A stretch of 64,000 nucleotides of DNA from Aureobasidium sp. EXF-3400 (taxonomy: Eukaryota; Ascomycota; Dothideomycetes; Dothideales; Saccotheciaceae), in NCBI GenBank assembly GCA_024195585.1, contig SWBL01000006.1, positions 186,001 through 250,000 of the forward strand, given 5' to 3'. The first letter of the stretch is position 1. Each line of letters begins with the position of its first letter. Positions 21,271 through 33,505 of the stretch are shown here, piece after piece. A program made the translations under genes and the position numbers. The notes beneath the pieces were generated by a model. That model worked only from the letters and a program-made list of their open reading frames with translations, had not been told where the DNA came from and did not search any database.

Positions 21271-23656
21271 TCAATCGTCGAGATCCATCTCCTCGACCTT
21301 TGTTTCAAGATCCTCGCCGTACTTCTCATCGTCGGCACCCATCTCCTCTCTTTCTTGCTCTTCGCATTCCCTTTCGACTTCTTGAGCCACAAACTCTTCG
21401 TAGCCCTCGAGACTGCTTTGAATGTGCACCTTGAACTTGATAATGTCGTTCAGCATACGTTCGAGCTCCGTGTGAAGCTCTTCGCGGAGCGCTGATGATG
21501 CTACCGTCATCTGTTCGTATTCGAGGTTGGTGTTCATCTCGCGTTGCTCCATCAATTGAACAGATTCGGTGAGTCCGGCACGCATCCTGGCGAGCTCCTT
21601 CTCCATCTTCTCGATTTGAGCGTCCGATGCCATTTTTTGCGAGTTTGTGATCTGTTGCACGTTAGTCATAATCATCTCTATAGCATTTTGCAGAAACTCA
21701 CCTCTTTCGTTTTCTCAAACTCGTCCTCCGCAGCTCGAACGCGGTGCTCCAGAGTCTCGGTCTCGGCTTTCTTGTCTCCAATGGCCTCCTTGATCTTGTC
21801 GAGTAGATCCTGGTTGTTCATGTCCACCTCGAGGGCGTTGTTTCTGCGTTCGCTGATTTCCTTTCGCAGATTGATCATGTTAGTCTTGAGACTGCCTCGA
21901 ACATCCAGATTGAGTAGATGATGAGGTTGGTATCCAGTGCCTGTCTCGGCAAGTAGGCGATCTGAATCTTGTGGTTGCTCGCCCATCTGCGATGAACCGA
22001 ACGCAGGACCTTCGTTGGTGGTGAGGATCAGTTCATATTCTTGGCCGTGTGCATTTGGTGCGTCCGGAGGAATAACGCCGATTTCGTAGGCTGTTCGGTT
22101 GTACCTGGAAATTACAGACTCAAGCTCCTCGAGCCTCTGGGCCGCTTCTGCCTCCTTCTTGGCCACTGCATCCCGCGTCTCTTCTAGTCGCAAGTTTGTG
22201 CTCTCGACACCAGTCTGAAGTCGTTTACGCTCGGCTGTCATGCGGTCGATATCCTGCACGGTGATGCCTTGTCGATCGACCATTTCTTGCAAGCTGTTAC
22301 GTTCTTGCTCTGCATCTGCGAGCTCTTGATCGAGACGTTGCATCTCACTCTCCAGCAGGCGTAATCGATCTTCATACTTTTCGACCTTCTTGTCGATGCT
22401 GTTGTTGTAGTTCTCGAACTTGACTCTGTCTTCCTCAAGGATCTTGTTTTGTTCGTCAAGTTTCGCCAAGCGAGGAGCAGTCTTGCCAAGTTCGTCAATC
22501 TGCTCTTGTAGTTGCTTGCTCTCCGCTTCCAGAGCCTTGACCTGCTCAAGGTTCTGTTGGTTAGAGGCATCGAACTTGGCAGCCATAGCCTCGACATGCG
22601 GTTGGATCAGCCTCTGAATGGCCTCCTCATCATCGTCTCCGTCGTCATCATCTACAGACAACCAAGTGCGGTAAGCGTCACTCAGAAATTCGAAAGTGAT
22701 ACGGTCGGCTGTGACGTCGTGACCAGACTCGATACAGGCGTCGTCATAGGTGCCGACACTGAAGTGCTCCATCATCTTTGCGAGTTGCATCATCCAGTGT
22801 AGCATACCGAGGAAAGTGAACCAGTTGTTGCCTCCTACAGCGGCGAGTTGTGACTTTGTGATATTTCTCTCGTACGGGTAGCGAAGTTGCTTGAGCAGCG
22901 GCGGAACTTCCTGGTCGATATTCTTCTGGAAGCGATAGGCGGGATCGATGCAGTGATAAAGAAATTGGAACATCATGTTGAAGTCCTTTTGCGTGGGTGA
23001 AGTCATGGTCTTGTGCGTCAAGGTGTGTTTCATTTCCATCTCGAAGTTGCGCTGGGTGAGGAACTCCATAACACCCGTACCCATTTGATGCCGAGTGGCT
23101 GGGTCGCGCAACCTGCGCGGATCCTGAGGAGGCTGATTGGCCGGAGGAGCGGTAGCGAAGAAGGACTGGTGACCGATGGGACCGCCAAAGGCAGCCGAAG
23201 GGCGGGCGCTGTATACACTGCTGCGGCGTTGAGAGCTGTCGCCTAGCTGAAGGGCGGGAGCCGGAGTGCTGCTGACGGGCGCATAGCTCTTTCTGCCTCC
23301 GGTGCTGTTGAACATGTTCTGAGTCGAGGGACGTTTGACGGTGGAGAGGCCCAAGTCGGCGAGGTTGGTTCCGGAAGAAGCACGCTGGAAGTCGGGCTGC
23401 CTTGGGAAACCTGGAGCCAGCGACATGCGCGAACCAGAGGTCGAGCGGGCATGCGAAGCGGATTGCATTTGACCGAGGCCGAAAGAACTTTGACGCTTCA
23501 TGGCTGAAGCGGGCATGGGAATCGCAGATACATTGTGTGTGATTGGGCCGAGTGTCTGTGGATGTCAGATGAGGGTTGCGAGTAACAGTAACAGTTTGCG
23601 ACATGACTGACCTCGCGCGGTCGGCGCACTGAGAAGGGACCTTGATCCTGCGACAT
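21271..23656 (-). CDS. NDC80: Kinetochore protein Ndc80 (Hec1)
   Basis: Three exons: 23612-23656 (15 codons), 21702-23555 and 21271-21651, giving 759 aa. Exon 1 ([15 protein letters not shown]) plus the start of exon 2 ([15 protein letters not shown]) reproduces the fungal Ndc80 N-terminus, so the small first exon is well supported. Then come a basic, Ser-rich tail (Aurora B target region), a calponin-homology domain at about 130-280 ([15 protein letters not shown], then [12 protein letters not shown] and [17 protein letters not shown]), and long coiled coils to the end. An acidic [10 protein letters not shown] loop lies near residue 305. Ndc80 with Nuf2, Spc24 and Spc25 couples kinetochores to microtubules. 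Confidence 0.96.
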
Positions 23657-24021
23657 GGTGCCGCCTAGTGTATGTTGAATGTTATACGTTGCTGTCGAGG
23701 GTTATGGTATGCACACGCGGCGACTAGGTCGATGCGGGAAACGAAGAGATAGCACGCAGCGAAATGTCGTCAGCAAACAAAAGTTGCGCGAAACATGTCA
23801 AAGTAAACACACCGGGCGGGCATCAACAATGCCAAGGCCGAAAGGCACGGGGCACGAGCACATGGGAAAGAAGACTTTCCCCACAAATGCCTCGGTTGGT
23901 GCCTCGGCCTCGTTCGGCCTATGACACTTTGCCGTCACCATCTTGATTGTGCACTTCTGGTCCACACGTCTGATTCTTCTATCACTGAATCTTGGTCTAT
24001 CTGACCTCTTGAACCGTCAGG
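23657..24021. promoter_or_regulatory. Divergent promoter NDC80 / PEX14
   Basis: 365 bp between the ATGs of NDC80 (minus) and PEX14 (plus). GC-rich around 23700-23900; no named site recognised. Confidence 0.4.
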
Positions 24022-25171
24022 ATGGTGCGCGAACAGCTGATCGTCAGTGCCGTAAGTGAAGCCTCAACCGAAACAAACCAAACACAAGCGACAAGCTAAT
24101 CAATCATTGCTCACAGGTCTCGTGTATGTACTCAACTTCTTGATCTCCTGGCAGCCAATCTGACGAGTTGTTCTAGTCCTCCAGGATCCATCTGTCGCTT
24201 CAGCCCCAGTCGACCAGCGCATCGCTTTTCTCCGATCCAAGAACTTGACTCAGGAAGAAATCGACCTTGCCTTACAACGCGCTGGCTCAGAGCCTCCCAC
24301 TTCATCACCTCCACAAACACAAGTACAATCATACCAGGCTCCGCCGCCTCAGCAATACAGTCAGAATGCCTACTGGCAACAGCCTCCGCCACCGCCGCCT
24401 GAGCTACCAAGACGTGACTGGCGCGATTGGTTCATCATGGCCACCGTCGTAGGAGGTCTAGGTTTCGGCGCCTACACTGTCGCAAAGCGCTACATCTATC
24501 CTCTGATCGCTCCCCCTACACCACCTCAACTTGAGCAAGACAAGGCTGCAGTTGATGCCTCCTTTGAGAAGGCCTTCGCTCTCCTGGATCAACTTGCGAC
24601 AGACACACAAGACCTCAAGTCGTCCGAGCAAGCTCGTACAGAGAAGCTTGATACTGCCCTCTCCGAGGTCGAGTCGGTCATTGGCCAGCTCAAAGACGCG
24701 AGCAGGAGACGTGATGATGAAGGAAGAAGGCTGAATGATGAGATCCGTGGTCTGAAGGACATGATACCCGCTGCCATGGAAGCACAGAAGAAGTCGGCTG
24801 ACCAGCGCTTGACCGATCTTGCTACCGAGATGAAGAGTCTGAAAACACTGATCAACAACCGCATGTCAGCCCCAGCCCCAGCACCAAGAAGCCCCAACCC
24901 TTCTGCTCCTACCTTCAACCCTACGACGTCAAGTGGTCCTGCAGCTGCGAGCGCAGCACCAGAATCCTCGCCAGCCGAACCTACGTCAACACCTACTCCC
25001 GAGACCAAATCTTCGGTGCCGGATCGATCCTCAACTTCAAGCCCCTACGGCCGCTCGATGAACGGGCGTGCTGCTATACCCGCATGGCAATTGGCTGCCA
25101 ATAAGAAGAACCAGGAAGCAAAGGAGAAGAGCGGCACTGTCGAGACTCCCGCTGAGAACGCTACTGCATAA
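24022..25171 (+). CDS. PEX14: Peroxisomal docking protein Pex14, with 7-nt microexon
   Basis: Three exons: 24022-24051, 24117-24123 and 24177-25171, 343 aa. The middle exon is only 7 nt (GTCTCGT). It is needed to restore the conserved Pex14 N-terminal motif AVSFLQDPSV; skipping it shifts the frame. The N-terminal domain (residues 1-55, with VDQRIAFLRSKNLTQEEIDLAL) binds Pex5 and Pex19. A Pro/Gln-rich spacer leads to the PRRDWRDWF motif and a single membrane segment (ATVVGGLGFGAYTVAKRYIYP, about residues 95-115), followed by coiled coil to about 220 and a Pro/Ser-rich tail. Pex14 is the docking and translocation partner for PTS receptor Pex5. Confidence 0.94.
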
Positions 25172-26982
25172 GCTTCTTAGCTAACAACTGAATGTACGGG
25201 ACCTGACCCTAGCTCATGATATCATGATCATTCTCCAATGCTCGATGATTCACACAATCGCTCAGCCAAAGGTGAAGATAGAGTTGAAACCCTTGTTGGT
25301 TGCGATGCGGCGCATTCAGACCAGAGGAAACGATCAACAAGCGCTTGGAAAGCTTGCTCAATATGTTGTCGGCAAGGACAAACAAGGAAAAGACAATCAT
25401 CGGGTCGGTGGAGGAGAATCATGCGGAGTCTAGCCCGTGGCAATAACCAACATCAAAGAAACCATCTTATCAAGGTTCTAGATATTCGACCAGTGAGAAA
25501 GCCAGTGAGCGAATCCATTTGTTGGAGATCCGGAGCCGAAAGGGTCCAGTCAACTGCATGCGATTCAGCCGAGTGATTATGTATGAAACCAAACCTACAC
25601 CAAAAACGCGTTGATTTGATGAAATCTTTCCACGCTGTATGATTGGCCAGCTCGCTCGACTGAGAAACACATTAATTCCACTCGAGTACACCCGGTGGCA
25701 TGCGGCTCGCTCCATTTACCCTGACGCGATTTCTCTTGGGGCTTGTTACGATTGGTAACAGCAACAGTACACAGCGGTGGATCGCATGGCGAAAGACTGA
25801 GAATAGAACGCTGGGCTGCTCTGGATCATATCTCCATCATTCCGATGATGGCAATAGTGATACTGACTCTGAAGCGAACGCGAGTGCGAGGTGGATAGAA
25901 TATTGATTCTGCTTGCGAACCTCCTCGCTTAATCGAGTCCAGAGAGATTTGATGCGCCTTGCGGAGCTGAAAGCCGCCTACACGTGGAAATCCTGCTTGT
26001 GGAGGAATTCAGTTGTAACGGCGAAACCTTGAAAAAGTTTTATGCTTTGCTTCAGTGTTACATCTCAGTGTGCTACTCGCTGTTCTGGTATCTGTCTGTT
26101 GTTATGTTATCTAGTTCATGGGATCTCCGCAAGAACGATTGAATGCTGTCCCGAGGCCGAGAGCAGGGCATGCGAGCGATCTGCAAGGGCATGTGAGTGA
26201 TCTGCAAGAACACGCGAGATGAAGCGGGCCGGGAGATCTGATTGAGTGCTGCCAAATTTGGAGAAGCGCTTTCTCCCTTTCACATCAACAAACCATCGCA
26301 CCATCAGTGGCCCAGCACCTTCGCTTCGCCTTCGAGAAGCTGTGGAACGTTTTGCCAAGGATGCACTTGGATCTAAATGCCGTTCGATATCCACGGCAAG
26401 CAGTTGCACCAGTACGCCGGACGGTGGTTCTTCTCACACTACTGTCCACCTTGCATCGTCAGGAACAGTTTCTACTGACTATCCGGCGTCTGTCATGTAT
26501 GTACAGAGACGTTCTCTCATCGTGAATATATGCTTTTGCGAGCTTGATTCAGAGTCGACTCAGAGGCTAGAGCTTCGCTCGTATTCTTTTGGCCAATGTT
26601 GGCTCGGGCACGCTCTATCGTTGGCGGGTAGCGCACCGCCATAAACCTTAGCGACTACACTCAAATCAGTGGAAGTGGCTCTGTACTGCCGGCAGTCGTC
26701 GTGTATGGACAAAACTGACACGACTTTTGCTGACATGGTTTGATCTAACCCCATCCAACCCTACGCCAGGGCTCACTTTTCTGGAAGCTTGAACCAAAAG
26801 TCTAAATGCATGACAAGTGGTAGAGATATACTCTTGCACTCTGCCCTCGCCTTACCTATATGGGACCCTGCTCCCTTATTTGAAACGAGGCCTTCGCTCT
26901 CGACTTCTTCCTCTCGGTACTCGTTCTGTCCTCTTTTATCAGATCGATTCATTGATTCGTCAAAGATCGATTGCCTGAAGCC
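25172..26982. other. Long gene-poor stretch with a short tandem repeat
   Basis: 1.8 kb without a gene I can support. Two 21-bp units beginning GGGCATG and ending ATCTGCAA stand in tandem at 26166-26207, with a decayed third start after them. Longest open frames are about 110-130 codons with no family signature. The last 100 bp are pyrimidine-rich and have TATAT near 26857, a likely promoter for the following gene. Confidence 0.45.
26166..26207 (+). repeat. Two-unit 21-bp tandem repeat
   Basis: Units 26166-26186 and 26187-26207 differ at two positions (C/T changes). A partial third unit follows. Too short to call a minisatellite. Confidence 0.6.
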
Positions 26983-28558
26983 ATGTCTGATGGAGGCATG
27001 ATTCCGGCGGATGTCCAGGGTCTAGCAATAGTTGTCTTGTTGTATACACTTGCCAATGCTGTGGTAGCTGGGCTGGTAGTGCTGATGCATTGCCGCCATG
27101 GTGATCCTCTTGGATGTAAGGGCTCCTGCTCTGTAGTAGCCAACAATCTCACATATACTAATGCTCATCTTCATAGACGTCCCGCTTTGTGCCTGCTTCA
27201 TGATTGTCAACATTATGGCCTCTTTCATTCAGCAGATACATTTCTTCACCAGCTTTGAAAATATCCAGACTGCCAGTTACAACTACCAGATCAGTGGCAA
27301 CTATACCGGACAGGCTGCTTTCACTGGAACCAACACACCATTGGATACTGTGCTGTACGAGATTCAACTATACTGCTACAACGTCGAGTCATTACTCTTC
27401 TTGTCCTGGATTGCTGGACTGTGGCGCCATGTCTGGCGTCTCCGTTTCGAATTGCTTGATAGAGGTGGTCATCTCGTCTCCACCATCGTCAAAGTCGCCG
27501 CCATCGTCGTACCAGCACTACTGATCGGCATCGCCAACGCTAATTCTGTTGACCGTACACCTGGTGTCTCCTTGATTCTATGCAACATTTTGTGTGAGTC
27601 TTCATTCCATGCCGATCGATGTTGACCGACTAACCTGTGATCCAGTGGCTAGCAGTGTTGCAATCGGTCTGGTTCTCCTGGTACTTGTCTTCTACAAATA
27701 CGTCTCGATTCAAAAGTACCTCAGCGACACGTCATCCGCGAACAAAGGCTTTTGGGCACGCTTGGGATGGCGCATCAGATTCTCCTTGCCCAGTTCGTCA
27801 AAGACAAGGAGTCAGAGGAGCAGAGCTATGGAAAGTCAGGCCCAAAGCCAGATGCAGAGTGGCATGCACAGTCAAATGCAGGACACAACCACATCGCAAC
27901 TTCCTGCCCGCGGACCAAAACCTGCACATCGCAAGAACGAGTCGATATATGACAAATGGCTTCTGATCCGTTTCTGCATCTGTTTCGTCCTGCTATGGTA
28001 AGATTAACCCCCACACTCTGCCTTCTACAGTAGATGTACACTCAGCTAACTGTATTTTTTCACAGCATCATGCAAATCTACCTCATCTATTACTCAATCG
28101 CCCGCTATCTCGGATCAACCAAAAGCGCTGAAACCGCAAAACTAGACTTGTCCTCAGGATCCGCCACCATCTCCCTCGTCATGTTTATCCCAGGAGTCAC
28201 ACTTGGCCTCCTAATCTTCATCGTCTTCGGCTCCACAGGACCCTTCCGTCGCGACTACGCACGTTGGGCCCGTTCCCTTGTATCCTGCATGCTTGGCCGC
28301 CGCAGCACGCGAGACTCTCTAGCGTCAGGAAGCCTGCATCGCACTGAGAGTGTAGTTCGCTTGACGAATCTAGAGCACAAGACTAGCCATCGAAATGCTG
28401 GTAATGAAGAGGCGGGGTTGGGTGTTGGTAAGGGGCCTGATGGAGAGTACAGGGTTTCTGTCACGCCTGTCGCTGGCGAAGAGGGTGATTACGAGGAGAG
28501 ACAGATGGCGATGGGTATTATGATGACAAGGAGCATCAAGCAGAGTGATGGTAGATAA
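26983..28558 (+). CDS. Orphan seven-transmembrane protein, receptor-like
   Basis: Four exons: 26983-27115, 27177-27593, 27646-27997 and 28066-28558, 464 aa, all phases consistent. The ATG at 26983 is the first in frame (a TTG lies at 26971). Seven hydrophobic segments are visible: GLAIVVLLYTLANAVVAGLV, a second with MIVNIMASFIQQIHFF, ESLLFLSWIAGLW, VAAIVVPALLIGIANA, VAIGLVLLVLVFYKYV, IRFCICFVLLCIMQIYLIYY and ATISLVMFIPGVTLGLLIFI. A long loop between helices 5 and 6 is rich in Gln/Ser/Met and basic residues, and an acidic and basic tail of about 100 residues follows helix 7. This layout is like a fungal GPCR, but I recognise no named class (not Ste2, Ste3, cAMP receptor or Pth11). Ligand unknown. 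Confidence 0.72.
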
Positions 28559-29463
28559 ACAGACTCGCATCATTATGCAATTTCTTTGCGTTCTTTCTCT
28601 TCAAACATTCCTTGTTTCCCACATTAGTGCTTGCTTCTTTACACAGTCGTCGTCCTCTAATGTATTAGCCTCCAGTCATCCCATCTATAGAAATGCACAA
28701 TGTTTTCGAACAACGAAGCCATTTCCACCGAGAATGTTTGCTTAAAGGACTCCCCTTGTATCCCGCTCCGATAGCAACTACAAATGCGCCTGTCTATAGC
28801 TTACAACATCGTTTCACATCGCTGCGAGAAATTCAGTGTAGACAGTCAAAACAAAAGCGAAAGGCAAGAACCGAATACGCCGCAAGACGGGTTTGAACCG
28901 TGGTGGTTCAGGCAACGTACCACCTTTGGGAGCTAAGTACTGATTGCCACTGTATCGTCTTACCGGTTGTAGGGTATTGTGACGATCCAAAGGATATAAT
29001 AAAGTAGCTCTTGCTGACAGGATGGCATCTTTGCATTAGGTAGCATCTATGCTATAAAGATATGACGTATTCCAGAGAAGAGAGCAGTAGTTTGCGAGAA
29101 AACTAACCTTGACGATTGATACAAGCACGCATATGAGAGAGGAAAGATGAGTGACATATGAATGTGCCATTGTCTAACCGAACAAATAATTTGAGTGTTG
29201 GCTTAAAAACATATTTCGAAGGAAGAATCAACATAAATGCGATGTGCAGGGTGGATAAGAGCGACCAAATCAGAATCAACCACGAAGAAACTAGTCGATA
29301 AAGCAACATTAAATGAATGAAGTTGAAACCGAGGAAAGGTAAACGTCCGGGAAACGGATAACCAAAGTACACGACAAGAACAGAGAGTGTAGACAGAAAT
29401 CACTCAACAATTTGACACTCAAATTCCAAAGTCGTTTGGCCGTAAGGTGCGGTCACAGTGCAG
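28559..29463. other. Intergenic, no gene seen
   Basis: 905 bp between the tail-to-tail ends of the 7TM gene and the CorA-like gene. A tRNA-B-box-like string (GGTTTGAACC, near 28890) was examined and rejected. No coding signature. Confidence 0.45.
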
Positions 29464-30919
29464 CTAGTCGTTCTTCTCCAGATCATGACCACGTTCCGTT
29501 GTTCTACGTCTCAGCATTCGGTACACACCGACTCGATCCGAGTGCTCTTGTCTGTTCTTTTTAGTGAGAAAAGTCCATGCTGCAAGCACCACAGCAGTGA
29601 TTGGAATGGTTACTGCAAAGTAGACCCAAAGAGACTTGGACACTGTTCGGTCGTTTGCCGTCTGCCAGTTAAAGAACATCATGCTGAAGAATGACTAGCA
29701 CATTGGCTGTCAGATATGGTTGGTGATTGGAGATGGATCGACTTACACATGCGAATGTAGCAGGTAAGAAGATGAGGGTCATAACCGCAATCGTCTTCAT
29801 GGATGAGCTGTCGTTCAGAGTTGCTCGTGCTATACGAGTCGACTCAGCGGCGATCTGAACGGAAGCCCGAGCATTTCTCTGGTTACTCAAATTATAGAGC
29901 TGGAGAAATCAGTCTGTGGCTTTCACTGTACCAACGGTCTCTCTATCATACCGCTGTGAATTGGTTCTCGATCCGGCGAGGCAAAACTCCGAGATCCGTT
30001 TCACCTGCTTCTACGAGCCGCCTCAAATAGCTCATTTGTTGTTTCGTCTTCATATGACCGCGAGGATCCGTGATACCTAGTAGACTAGTGTAGGTTCCTG
30101 AGGAGACGATCTCATCGACCGTAAACATGAGCTGTTTTTGGAAGGCCCATCTCCGTTGAAGCTTGACATGCTCAACATTGCAAAGGTGCAATTGCTTGAT
30201 CGGATCCGCTAATATTGTATCATCGGTAACTCCTTGCACAATTCGTTCGACATCCTCAACAATTAGGATTAGACTATCGAGCTTGTCTGAGGCTTGTGCA
30301 ATATGCCGGGCGAGGTATTGGAGAACGATGGCAGTTCCTGTGGCATCGATATCGACACGTTCGTCAGAAGCGAACATCAACGTTGTCGTTGACCGAGAGA
30401 TGGTAGCGATGAAGCAGATATACGGCCAATCATCGTTGGGTGAAACGAAGATAAAGGAAGCCACAGACCAATCATCCTCCTCACGTTCGTTATGACTGTG
30501 ATGAGCTCCACCTGCTCGGCTGTGCAGGATAGTTTAAAATTCGTCTTCGTCAAAGTCTAGCCATAGACCGAAGCCCTTCAGCTCACCCAGATGTCTGATC
30601 CTTTGACTCTTATCGAAATGTGACGAACTGAGGTCATGGACTACCTCTTCGAGCATACGCTTTGTCATGGACGACTTGGCCTTAGATCTGGAAGTCTCAT
30701 TGGGCTCTGTTGCAGTCCTGTTTGTTGAAGTTAGCAAAAGTCAGCAAGTTGATCCGTCCAGATGTACAAGATTCTGATGATGCTAGCACTATTGTAGTAT
30801 GGGGCTACGTCGCTGATTTTGCATAACATGTTCGGCTCTCCATGTTTGGCTAAGTTGTGCCATCCAGATGGTATTGAAAAGTCGCTTGGAACTGTAACGT
30901 GATGGTCATGTTCTTGCAT
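29464..30919 (-). CDS. Short CorA-like membrane protein
   Basis: Five exons: 30768-30919, 30587-30717, 29952-30511, 29747-29899 and 29464-29694, giving 408 aa. The intron 30512-30586 (GTGAGC...GCAG) removes an in-frame TAA at about 30535, so it is essential. The C-terminal part, LYNLSNQRNARAS, then the SSMKTIAVMTLIFLPATFAC helix, SFFSMMFFNW and the helix SLWVYFAVTIPITAVVLAAW, is the two-helix pore unit of fungal CorA-like proteins. In those proteins the GMN loop of true Mg2+ channels is replaced, as here by SFFSMMFFNW. The N-terminal domain is short and divergent, with no ankyrin or other module. Whether it transports Mg2+ is doubtful; it may be a regulatory relative. Confidence 0.75.
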
Positions 30920-31627
30920 AGTGGAGTGCGGTATAGTTGTTTTGACAGCACGGTAGCAATTCAGGGGTTCTGTCGCTGGTGTAAGAGGAACAAGACGCCA
31001 GTCAAGGCATCTCTATAAGGATGAATATGCAGACACGCAGATGCGGGCGCTAAATGCCCTGTATATATTATATACCCAACGAAAGTGGCCCACTGGTCTA
31101 ACAGATATGGCTTGTCAAATCCTGAGCCGCTGTGCATGCAGTGTGGCTTGTTCACAGCCACGACCGAAACTACTGCATCATCCGACAAATTCCATGGTGC
31201 AGTACAAGAGCCGATTATCTTGAGATCAATTGCGAAAAAAAAAATTGCTCGGTGATATTGCCTGGTGTGAACAGGATCTTGGGCCGATGTGGTCAGGATG
31301 AGCGAAGACGGTGCGTGCGGAGGGCGGAAGCATTCAAAATCTCCACCGCCGGACCATCGCACCTCGTTCCATCCTCGACTTCACACCACAGAAATATTTT
31401 CACGTACGTATACGACTTGACCTGTCGCTGACATTCGTCTGGCATTAGCGCTCCGTCGACCTATGAAGAAAGCTCGCGCCTTCCATATCCAAAAAGTTTG
31501 AACGACGACAACTAACGATAATTGTAATTTCTGGTGTCGCCTAAAGTTTTGAGTAAACACTCCTACATGCTCAGACTTAGGCGTATAAGTCCGGAAAATG
31601 TTACTTGAACGTCTATTCGAGAGTCTA
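30920..31627. other. Intergenic, no gene seen
   Basis: 708 bp: promoter side of the CorA-like gene, then 3' flank of the next minus-strand gene. A run of A lies near 31238. No recognised coding frame. Confidence 0.4.
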
Positions 31628-32724
31628 TCAGACCCCTCCGTCATGCTTGTTTGCTCTAACAACCTCTCCACTGACGAATGACTGGTCATCAGCAGCAGCC
31701 GCGCCACGTCTATCGAGCAACGGCTTCAATCCAGGCACCGATACAGCAGCGATAGCAGTGGCCATCTCAACCATACTCAGGACATAAACCAAGTTAGGTT
31801 CATTTGAATCGGTGTTGAGCGTAATGAAACGAATCAACGTCGTCAATGCAGGCACGATACCCAAGGAAAAGGTGAAGTAAATGGCAGTCTTATGCTCCTT
31901 ACTCATTCCCTTGAGCAAGAAGAGTGGGAGACCATAGACTGTGTCTAGTCAGCGACTGATTTTCTAAATCCGAACCGGATGTGACTTACTGAAAATGTAA
32001 CTCGACAAGTTGACTGCGGTGTTGAAGTAGAATGGCGGCTCTGCATAGAACACACTACAAGCTCCATCATCCTGGCTCCATTGGATCGAGACTGGAGTGC
32101 CGCAGTAGAAAGTATCATCGAAGAGGATTGCTGTGTAAGCAAGACACACATAGGCGGTGATCACATATAGGGCCTTACGCAGTCCAGGTCTGTCGGCAGG
32201 AAACACGCCCCAGTAGAAGGCCAGCATGCTCAACTTGGGGAACCCCTGCAAGAGACATGTCAGTAATCTGTACATGATGCAAAGATTGATATCATAGGGT
32301 GGACCTACCATGCCGAAATCATAGAAGTAGTTGGACGCAAATGAGATCTTCGACAACGTGACAGAGGACTCCCAATCATCCATGACTCCAAGGCGATAAG
32401 TCAATGTGCTGTAATCCGCCGTGTCAGCAACAAGTCCACATCTCGGAGGCGTATACAGAGTCAACTCACTCGCAAATGATCAGTCCAAGACCAATCAAGG
32501 CTGAGAACAAAAGCACGTATTCAGACAACCTCAACTTTTGCCTCTGCACAAGCAGACGGGTATATATCCTCAAGCCCACAAGAACAAATGCAGCAAGCAG
32601 CAAAATCCATTCTGAGATCTATTTCGAGCTGAAGTATTAGCAGATGTGCAGACAAGGCTTCAAAAACAGCAAGAATGCAAAAAAGACTGACCATGCAATC
32701 TTTTCCAGTAATCGAGTTGGCCAT
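31628..32724 (-). CDS. Rhodopsin-domain 7TM protein (Pth11-related), copy 1
   Basis: Five exons: 32692-32724, 32470-32618, 32309-32408, 31990-32245 and 31628-31938, 282 aa. Seven helices are visible, starting with WILLLAAFVLVGLRIYTRLL, the signature first helix of the fungal rhodopsin domain, then SEYVLLFSALIGLGLIICDT. SKISFASNYFYDFGMGFPK in helix 3, the Cys of DDTFYCGTP before helix 5, and YVLSMVEMATAIAAVSVPGL in helix 7 fit the family. No CFEM domain and no long tail. Related to Pth11-like proteins of plant-associated fungi, whose ligands are mostly unknown. A diverged copy follows at 33506-34899. Confidence 0.85.
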
Positions 32725-33505
32725 ATCTGCAGAGTTCCAACGCAAATCAACTCCCTTGTTCTCGTCAATATGTACAAAGAAGAGAAGGAAGCAAAACGCC
32801 AGATCCGAGAAGGAAAACCATCGCTACATATGAAATCGCCAAACCTTTTATCGGTACCGCCTGCACCGCATGCCACTTCCTTGTCCGCCTACCTGTCTCA
32901 CATTGCAGACATGTGTTGAGCGATAGAACTTAGGCTATTCATCTATACATAAAGTGGCCATCACTTTCGCTTGGGCGTGCCGCAAAAGCCCAGAACAGAT
33001 CACCCCATCAAACCCTGAGCGGATAACTCGTCCATACTCAACCACGCGATCTATCTGACTAAGAACTACCGCGGCATATTGAGAAGGGTCTGGTGAACTG
33101 ATTTGCGTCTTCTTGATTGGTTTGCTCGGAGGTGGAGTTCGTTAATCCTGCAAAGGATTCAAGTGTAAAGTTGAAACACACGGACCCGGTGTCCGTCTGC
33201 TCGGCGATCCAGTCTACCGGTACCGAGAGTATCAGTTAATATAGTAATATATCTCGGTTCCTCGAAGCATCTTCATACTGCCTTGAGAGCAATTCATCCA
33301 TTGGTTTTGATAGGCTGGACGTGAAGTAGTGGTTTCCTGAGACAAGATCTAGAATTTGCTGATCATCGGGAACATCAATGGATCCATGTCGGCAGACCGG
33401 ATTGAGCGCAAGATCATTGGAATTCATTCTGTATGCCTGAGTGTGATTGAGTCTTGAGTTTGTTTTCCGTGTCTCTCTTTGCCGGGTTCGATGCCCTAGA
33501 TCCCG
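32725..33505. other. Intergenic between the two rhodopsin-domain genes
   Basis: 781 bp: promoter of copy 1 (start 32724) and 3' flank of copy 2. No remnant gene recognised. Confidence 0.4.

Noticed and set aside
28870..28960. tRNA-like segment on the minus strand with a B-box-like GGTTCAAAC and partly pairing ends (about 72 nt)
   Set aside because: The T stem has only four pairs, the acceptor stem has a mismatch and no normal anticodon arm forms. At most a tRNA-derived remnant.
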